Source: Tubiluchus corallicola (lineage: Eukaryota; Priapulida; Priapulimorpha; Priapulimorphida; Tubiluchidae). From it: DNA of 64,000 nt. The notes under the pieces are model-generated. The model was not told the origin of the DNA and made no database searches. It saw only the letters and a list, made by a program, of their open reading frames with translations. Both the position numbers and the translations under genes were made by a program. Below, piece by piece: positions 62,101 through 64,000 of the stretch. Each line of letters opens with the position of its first letter. The first letter of the stretch is position 1. Where the stretch lies: the NCBI GenBank assembly GCA_030141605.1, contig JAQGDQ010000005.1:992180-1056179 (forward strand), read 5' to 3'.

Positions 62101-63976
62101 TTAATTTGCGATGTCATCAAAAGTTGGGCTCACCCGCTGTCAATTAAGTTTTCAATCTATAATTTAATTATCAGAAACACTTTTACATTATTAATTGTGT
62201 TAAAATGTATACTTTTTATCGGACATGAAAATGTAAAAATATATGAAAAATCATCCTGTCTTCCTTTAATAATTACACCATTACAGTGTTGCAAAAAACT
62301 GTTCAGTTTGCCAGATGGAGCCGACCTGGATCTGCTGGATCATTCGATTTGACAGTAAATCTAAAAAGTTCTGTACCAACACAGCTCACAAATGTATGTC
62401 ACGTGAAGTCCGGCAAAAACTCCACTTCGCAAGTAAGAGGTTCTGTATAATGCCAGACATTATATATGGCAGTGTATCTAACATTCACTTTATTAATTAC
62501 GAACGATTCATAAAAACTCATAAAATGTATGCCAGTAAATTTTTTAATAAGGCAAACATCCATGCTGCTGTGGTAACTATTGCCTTTCCACGGTCCAAAT
62601 CGAGAGCTCAAACTTGAAAATTTTCTGAACAAAAACTGGAACAAAAAGGAACTTGGCACAGAGCATGAAAAAGACCAAAATTAGTTTTCTTTTCAATTTG
62701 GCATTCCTCACATATCATAAACAAAATAGCAAAGCTCGATTTTTCTAAATTAGCTGTCTATAGCTTGCAAGGAAAACAGCTATACAGAAGTGAGGCATCT
62801 TATGTCCAAGATACTTACAAATCTAAAACTTTACCGTATACAGTAGTTCTCTTTAGTTACTCACTTTGACTCGGCAGTAACATAGCAAATTCGACAAATT
62901 TTCTGCTTGATTTGGCATGATTAGGCACTATTTTAGCACACTCAGCAGAGATTCAGTTGACCAAATTAAAGTTACCTTGCTTGACTGAGTCAAACTCACA
63001 TTCTAACTCGGGCACTTTAACTCACTCTAACTATAGGACAGAAGCGACCACTAGTAATATGCAGACACATAATAGCAAGAAAAATGTAAAAAAATTATTG
63101 CATATAGTCCACAAAGAATTTGCATTAAAATTGAATTTGCTTACAGATAAAAATTATATGGGAACCTCGGAACATCCTTTTCAAGTAACAACATTACCCA
63201 TACTAAGACTGATGCGAAAATGTCACACAGTTTAAAAACCAACCTGTAGTTTCTGGATTACCAATGTATTTAAAAACACATGTGGGAGGCACAGACTCCA
63301 GTACAAGTATAGCATTAACAGCTTTCTGCAGCAAATGTTGGAATGACATTGGAGAATGGTCTGACTTCGCTGCTTGTTTAGGCTTATCTTTTGACTGTAA
63401 CAAAAATAAATACTATAAAAATATCAGTTTCTCTCAAGCTTCACTCACAACGCTAAGTTGGTGCAAAAAACTTAAAAACTGTCATGCGTCTTAAATCTTA
63501 ATAAACGGACCACATTACCACAATTCTGCTTGTCAACCCACTTCTGAGAATTAATACAGTTGCAATACACTTATGCAACTTATGATCAATACAGTTAGAT
63601 GCCACTTTAAGTAGTAAATTATAGCATTTAGCTAAAAATAGCATTAATATGATCGTTTGCACCAAATGTCATCTACAAATTATGATACATAAAAAATGGA
63701 ATTTATGGTATGCTATTTCATGTCAGATTTCAGACAAGTATAAGGCAGGAGTCTAATGTGCTTCAGTTCAGAGAACTTAATCTTTTCGCACGTTTTTTGC
63801 TTATCAAGAAAAATACATGGCAGACCTGCAAGACAAACAGCAACGTACTATTTCTCTGAGATTTTTACGATGTAAAAAAACAAACACCAAAGACAATTCT
63901 AAATGTGAAGGACTGTAAAACTTACCAATATTTTAATGGATGGCAACTTTTCTAAATGTTCATGCAACTTTGCACT
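35159..63976 (-). CDS. PDXDC1: PDXDC1-like pyridoxal-dependent decarboxylase-domain protein (C-terminal part)
   Basis: 433 C-terminal residues of a group II PLP-decarboxylase-family protein, minus strand. Exons in transcript order: 63976-63926, 63394-63244, 61462-61371, 41504-41399, 41036-40865, 39710-39583, 38546-38428, 36938-36846, 36399-36297, 36198-36040, 35286-35159; all phases agree. PDXDC1-like blocks: LPSIKIL, AYLDALNKW, VIELDGEGICIRYCP, GNWAGLGAVRY, RFGMVTEDTDTEDL, VVKKGIEAANKDL, GILRYVPIVGSLINWWSP, and a polar Ser/Pro-rich tail. The PLP-binding Lys lies upstream of the window, so activity cannot be judged; the biochemical role of the family is poorly defined. The intron 41505-61370 contains two receptor genes and a BEL element. 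The alignment was made from memory; the ordered match over 11 exons makes it strong. Confidence 0.9.
37421..37827. mobile_element. MITE-like repeat, copy 1
   Basis: About 407 bp in a PDXDC1 intron. Ends are imperfect inverted repeats (ATTCAAAGGAAAC... / ...TTTTCCCTTTAATAT). The inside matches 61761-62270 in the same orientation, e.g. TTCGCAAACA.(A/G)TGCAACA, TGGAATGTTT, GATGTCATCA, AGTTGGGCT and TAATTTAATTATCA-like words. No coding capacity. Confidence 0.6.
39040..39089 (+). repeat. perfect 25-bp tandem duplication
   Basis: GCCTCTCAAACCAACTGCCGG plus CAAG occurs twice without mismatch at 39040-39064 and 39065-39089, in a PDXDC1 intron. Confidence 0.95.
39156..39558. mobile_element. inverted-repeat element (hAT-MITE-like)
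   Basis: About 400 bp with termini TAGGGGTGAGCAT and ATGCTCACCCCAA, an 11-bp perfect inverted core (GGGGTGAGCAT). The inside is rich in TTCGA/TTGAATTC words in both orientations. No clear target duplication and no transposase. Lies just downstream of the PDXDC1 exon at 39583-39710, within the intron. Confidence 0.55.
41631..41850. mobile_element. possible small inverted-repeat element
   Basis: About 220 bp with weakly matching ends (TAGTATTGTTAGCGATCACG and complement CAGGGTTGTTATGACTGC) and internally reiterated GATCGCAATCA-like words. Lies at the start of the large PDXDC1 intron. Boundaries uncertain. Confidence 0.3.
41851..43814. other. PDXDC1 intron DNA, no gene recognised
   Basis: AT-rich intron. 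42540-42800 is locally GC-richer (GAGACGGAGACGGATTAAAG and following) and could be a retroelement remnant, but no paired end was found. The part beside 43815 is the 3' flank of the receptor gene. Confidence 0.4.
43815..45212 (-). CDS. ionotropic-receptor-like glutamate receptor family channel, copy 1
   Basis: Intronless 465-aa ion-channel protein. Residues 1-20 look like a signal peptide. There is no amino-terminal domain. Ligand-binding S1 is about 75-165, with an Arg (138, PERTEYMRF) where glutamate receptors bind the ligand carboxylate; M1 171-194; pore loop about 212-232; M3 238-264 (GWWWIFAVNMIAMYTGTL); S2 265-425; M4 434-457. The M3 gating motif SYTANLAAF of classical receptors is replaced by MYTGTLVSKLF. 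This layout fits divergent arthropod IRs, which are chemosensory in known cases; the ligand is unknown. Nested in a PDXDC1 intron on the same strand. Start chosen at the ATG giving the signal peptide. Confidence 0.85.
   Translation of the reverse strand: MCNRMFWISLLFLMLSFATSPVWMIICENKILCHVQKSSIQSAWCHAGLDNFMPKNVNGLLSYTVKKHNYSLGGINLRVAFWEDEAINPFLNEIIAMLSKSLDFVYTVKYFGSLETPEKIMESGEVDLVGLVSTIPERTEYMRFLHPIAYSPNVFVVKKHELKGFGLTDPFSWPVWLLLITYTLVVGSLLFCLDCCTKPANQQKGRFSERNNVIYFIRFALSSLLQQPGTYLPRCLSTRMLIGWWWIFAVNMIAMYTGTLVSKLFISKESYSFISLQELIDSDTTPVTVGDFASTSVLKNSAPESEYGKLWKKMEADGNVPVDSVEIALNLTATGKYTYFNDNIYAALALIQDYYVHGRCRFSYAPVSFVPLPLTFGIRKVNDFAESLNFGIATLMQGDLIENFLQTMMKPLRKCVDEPHQAINVQSITLNQLGAVLWVLLCGFIVSLISLLCEFIYYKCRKEKH
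45213..47014. other. PDXDC1 intron DNA between receptor 1 and the BEL element
   Basis: Holds the presumed promoter of receptor copy 1 (upstream of 45212, minus strand) and an (AT)n run near 45975-45992. No coding frame recognised. Confidence 0.45.
45975..45992. repeat. (TA)n microsatellite
   Basis: Alternating TA run of about nine units. Confidence 0.85.
47015..47283 (+). repeat. 5' LTR of the BEL/Pao element
   Basis: 269 bp, TGTAGCAGAC...GTGACTACA. Carries GCGCCATCT (47064-47072, complement of AGATGGCGC), a TGACGTG site (47074-47080) and an AATAAAG poly(A) word near its end. Differs from the 3' LTR at three substitutions. Confidence 0.95.
47488..48360 (+). CDS. gag: BEL/Pao Gag N-terminal part (ends at in-frame stop)
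   Basis: About 290 aa from the ATG at 47488; the frame is open from 47413. N-terminal acidic region, a helical middle, a Pro/Ser/His-rich linker with two GSDHGSA repeats, and a Gln/Glu/Lys-rich coiled coil with repeated EQ(M/V)L(K/R)QQQL. It forms the N-terminal segment of the polyprotein. TAA at 48358-48360 separates it from the next frame, which continues in the same phase, so the stop is either a recent lesion or a programmed stop. Confidence 0.8.
   Translation: MSQSGKKELSQHADNISDESAPLETESTVTGTTAIPDWQQFLMPSENIKKLKRTRSGQVAYMTRLINVLKSLLRQNADFELIKEKADSLTKAYEEVLNTCETLKQLVTEQCELDEICEYMDGKSCEYSAVQANVEAYLQQKWQPSPHAAPSPGSDHGSARLHSLKPPEVPAPPGSDHGSALTRSSQANSRRSVSSSAKIKVDAYKAKLKLEQLQGEQMLKQQQLQSEQVLRQQQLKIEQECEKLRAETDFKIATESLRILQEEERDANSVELHSHLSHMTPAHGTAHHRS
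48361..52920 (+). CDS. pol: BEL/Pao Gag-Pol: zinc knuckles, protease, RT, RNase H, integrase N-part
   Basis: Open frame of about 1500 aa after the stop; the first ATG at 48394 is probably not a natural start. Domains by position: capsid-like region with LTEFNGDP.DYHRF near 48610; two Cys/His knuckles (CPMCLRDHSLEDC near 49273 and CINCFKPDHRSKMC near 49374); retropepsin active site MLDSCSS near 49780; RT with catalytic Asp in CADIEGMF (50796) and FYVDD (51038); RNase H Asp/Glu/Asp blocks (FSDAS 51578, RLELQA 51712, FWIDST 51797); integrase HHCC finger (YHESYAHLG ... CFKCKKE, 52545-52675) and first catalytic Asp in GIDFFGP (52759). Ends prematurely at TAG 52918-52920 because of a frame change just before. 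Confidence 0.92.
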   Translation, partial: GRSQDKARQTAMNAGAFTSADTLVHVNPTSRVVDGAQVAEGHVTYDCLDDAQVRNTPSASNVNVIREMADAIKRGFSLPASALTEFNGDPTDYHRFLCSFEANVESKCSDDGEKLHFLQRYTTGKAYELIKNCVTLQPSEGFLKAKKLLEERFGSPYVIARAYINGLIDGPEFKVSDRKGLQDYADKLVDCRDALGRLGYHADINASDNLKKIVRRLPMQWRSQWLSTLTEEDDSNNQHHIKEATFADLVYFVCKKAKASNHPVFGDIFESSKQLSSRGVSGKRMERSKSTKVFNTELARQNAKCPMCLRDHSLEDCTDFKKNVTDDRFQFVFKKKLCINCFKPDHRSKMCPLGMKCKDTNCKTRTKHHQMLHPLPRFGRGGITERRQQPGQQKTPSVSYNPPNGAGPSQIDDHSGGNGTVVVAEVTETENRNVPELRSCNSTQFVDPGCFLQVVPVTVKSELNGRTVTTLAMLDSCSSSCLCEQKLLQYLNVEGSKGTVSITTVCGKEQRQVEKIDLLVSGIDCDEYIKLPSVAAMNGLNLSSTKCPKRVELNTFEHLKSIPFYTADINEVTLMLGTNATRCFLVYETRSGSNDEPIAVRGPLGWSILGGTSNSLQCTSNYTKTEDGDMLLKQVQKFWEMDSCGVVREAKVGMSVEDAQALKVTTDSAQLIDGHYQFKIPFRQDPPELPNNRHVALRNFLMLERKFVKDSDYMELYKKAMSDNIQKGYAKQVDEEYSGIRQDGDGKNPIYWYLPHHGVFHPRKPNKIRVVFNCSCKCNGISLNDVIMSGPNLTSNLLDVLLRFREHEVAICADIEGMFNQVLVDPSQYDMLRFLWYDDGAQIGDSPVDYHMSVHLFGCISSPFCANLAVRKTADDNAHDFDAATLYAVKNNFYVDDLLKSVSTEYEAVRLANSLTELLQRGGFHLTKFLSNREAVIKEIPESERAKPILDLQQKLADPPIESALGIRWNTQDVFQFKSVLKGKPTTRRGILSETSSLFDPLGFLCAVILPAKVLLQHLCKLKLDWDEHIPDDLEAKWLKWTTSLSSLNDLKIPRCIKLINFGPVASTQLHHFSDASNDAYGVCSYVRFVNQQGQIHCCLLTAKSRVAPLKTQTVPRLELQASVIAVRMNKTILEALDIKIDAVVFWIDSTSVLKFIQNEKKRFQVYVANRLAEIHCGSDVSQWRYVSSSQNVADDITRGIKAEQLSADHRWFKGPPFLWKTEAEWPAQPTLFPVPDDHEEVKKVQINLAIQEDAIDELLTYFSSWEKLRNSVAWFIKYKHYLRNKGTGCHGKIEKHLRYGDLEEAEKSIIHLVQKIAFREEIKLMSPALPGNKESLNKEKNHLKSSPLYGIRPFVDAEGLLRVYGRLTRGSFNYGYKYPLILPYKHHITDLLIQYYHESYAHLGRDYVLSQMRLKYYIIKGKSAVRRVLSRCFKCKKERSRPAEQLMADLPTARIKPYDPPFSRIGIDFFGPIYVRQGRSTIKRYGCLATCMATRAVHIEITHNLDTDSFINAFRRIM
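52908..53638 (+). CDS. BEL/Pao integrase C-terminal part, shifted frame
   Basis: Continues the integrase in the next frame (stop 53636-53638). Second catalytic Asp in WTDRGTNF (about 52941) and the Glu in GGVWERCIR (about 53088), then the RPLT-containing segment and the BEL C-terminal domain ending LLRPITKLCLLEE. Joined to the upstream frame only by a one-base shift near 52905-52918. With the main pol frame all three DDE residues are present but not in one open frame. Confidence 0.88.
53639..54392 (+). other. BEL/Pao 3' untranslated internal region
   Basis: 754 bp between the pol stop and 3' LTR. AT-rich, no envelope-like frame. Ends with the purine-rich tract before 54393. Confidence 0.7.
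54393..54661 (+). repeat. 3' LTR of the BEL/Pao element
   Basis: 269 bp, matching the 5' LTR except for three substitutions (two near 54466-54486 and one near 54558). Confidence 0.95.
54662..58266. other. PDXDC1 intron DNA, no gene recognised; 3' flank of receptor 2
   Basis: AT-rich. A 99-codon frame at 56086-56385 has no recognisable domain. 56550-56790 has locally repeated TCACTGGTGAT/GTGATATCGCCAGTG-like words in both orientations, suggesting an old repeat without clear ends. Confidence 0.4.
58267..59658 (-). CDS. ionotropic-receptor-like glutamate receptor family channel, copy 2
   Basis: Intronless 463-aa paralogue of the receptor at 43815-45212, same strand and layout. Signal-anchor-like residues 1-20; no amino-terminal domain; S1 about 73-165 with Arg 137 in QERTKVMTFLHP; M1 171-193; pore loop about 212-233; M3 241-266 (GWWWLFAIIVVTMYSGMLV); S2 267-425; M4 435-457. 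The blocks LTDPFS, QQ.GTYLP, YGKLWKK and TG(K/R)YTYF are shared with copy 1. A cation channel at the plasma membrane is inferred from the family; the ligand is unknown. Nested in the same PDXDC1 intron, on the far side of the BEL insertion. Confidence 0.85.
   Translation of the reverse strand: MVSTRTLFFLTYIVIFQFLGKFCIRNCKTNVDNKQSVSQPRHLKNMGSTTTKDYCAFYSTHWGMHDCSLNGAELVVGIWDADSDNVGPYANKIFLALSNALNFTFKTKMIEAWKNPETVAEEAKVDVFGLVDMLQERTKVMTFLHPVAYSSQVFVTKRNKLRGFDLTDPFSTSVWLLLITFGIVTGPIIYCLNRQTKMACKKNDFTEMHSAKSGIMYFTQYTLSSFLQQAGTYLPQRLPARMVIGWWWLFAIIVVTMYSGMLVSKLFVSKEYHTFSTLQELTESNIIPLTVGNFSSTSVLRNSPSDTDYGKLWKKIQADERVPVDDISTALDLTFTGRYTYFDNEIHTELEFIRDFTIYGYCRFSVAPVVSAPMQMAFAVPKQSHYTEALNHGFASLLQSSIAGNLLNKQFVPSHKCLNMPSQAIEAQAISIEQLSTAFWLLLFGMCSALFALMVELIHNHVK
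59659..61370. other. PDXDC1 intron DNA upstream of receptor 2, no gene recognised
   Basis: AT-rich intron. The part next to 59658 should hold the promoter of receptor copy 2 (minus strand). No further coding frame or repeat recognised. Confidence 0.45.
61761..62270. mobile_element. MITE-like repeat, copy 2
   Basis: About 510 bp, in the PDXDC1 intron upstream of the exon at 61371-61462. Same family and orientation as 37421-37827; ends ATTAAAAGGGAAC and ...TTCCTTTAAT are inverted. It carries an extra GC-richer stretch (about 61830-61940) absent from or diverged in copy 1. Confidence 0.6.
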
Positions 63977-64000
63977 CTGTAAAGAAAAAAAAACTCCAAG

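Noticed and set aside
62059-62352. 97-codon plus-strand frame
   Set aside because: Falls mostly inside the MITE-like repeat copy 2 and has no protein features.
1-64000. CRISPR array, prokaryotic operons, riboswitches
   Set aside because: The window is a eukaryotic nuclear sequence with spliced genes; no regularly spaced repeat array is present.

Overview
This is a metazoan nuclear genome window, AT-rich, with spliced genes bounded by GT..AG introns. An arthropod is likely, possibly a chelicerate. The pointers are H2A/H2B of arthropod type, two short ionotropic-receptor (IR)-like channels without an amino-terminal domain, and a BEL/Pao retrotransposon. The taxon is inferred, not proven. Gene names rest on protein features recognised by eye; no search was run.

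Layout. 322-6412 (+): last eight coding exons of a laminin gamma chain (coiled-coil arm to stop). 9520-10486: two broken LINE ends in opposite orientation. 10696-16261 (+): mitochondrial peptidyl-tRNA hydrolase ICT1/MRPL58 in six exons, one apparently a 13-nt microexon, with a hAT-like non-autonomous transposon in an intron. 17466-27498 (+): complete eIF3 subunit d in 14 coding exons (553 aa); its introns hold a tRNA-derived SINE and a decayed ORF of a cysteine-rich family. 28440-29700 (+): two more broken LINE fragments. 31176-32329: divergent H2B/H2A pair sharing one promoter, each ending in a perfect histone 3' stem-loop.

35159-63976 (-): 3' half of PDXDC1, 11 coding exons, 5' end beyond the window. 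One of its introns (41505-61370, about 19.9 kb) holds three nested units: two intronless paralogous IR-like receptor genes on the same strand (43815-45212 and 58267-59658) and, between them on the opposite strand, a full-length BEL/Pao element (47015-54661). Its two 269-bp LTRs differ at only 3 positions, so the insertion is young. Its reading frame carries one in-frame stop and one frame change. Other PDXDC1 introns hold two copies of one MITE-like repeat and a second inverted-repeat element.

The host genes are mostly housekeeping or structural (extracellular matrix, mitochondrial ribosome rescue, translation initiation, chromatin, PLP-enzyme family) and show no functional linkage. The accessory content is the nested receptors, the young retroelement and the transposon debris. 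The most notable observations are the nested intron, a possible in-frame, highly basic optional exon in the laminin gene, the ICT1 microexon, and several inverted-repeat elements that look unclassified.
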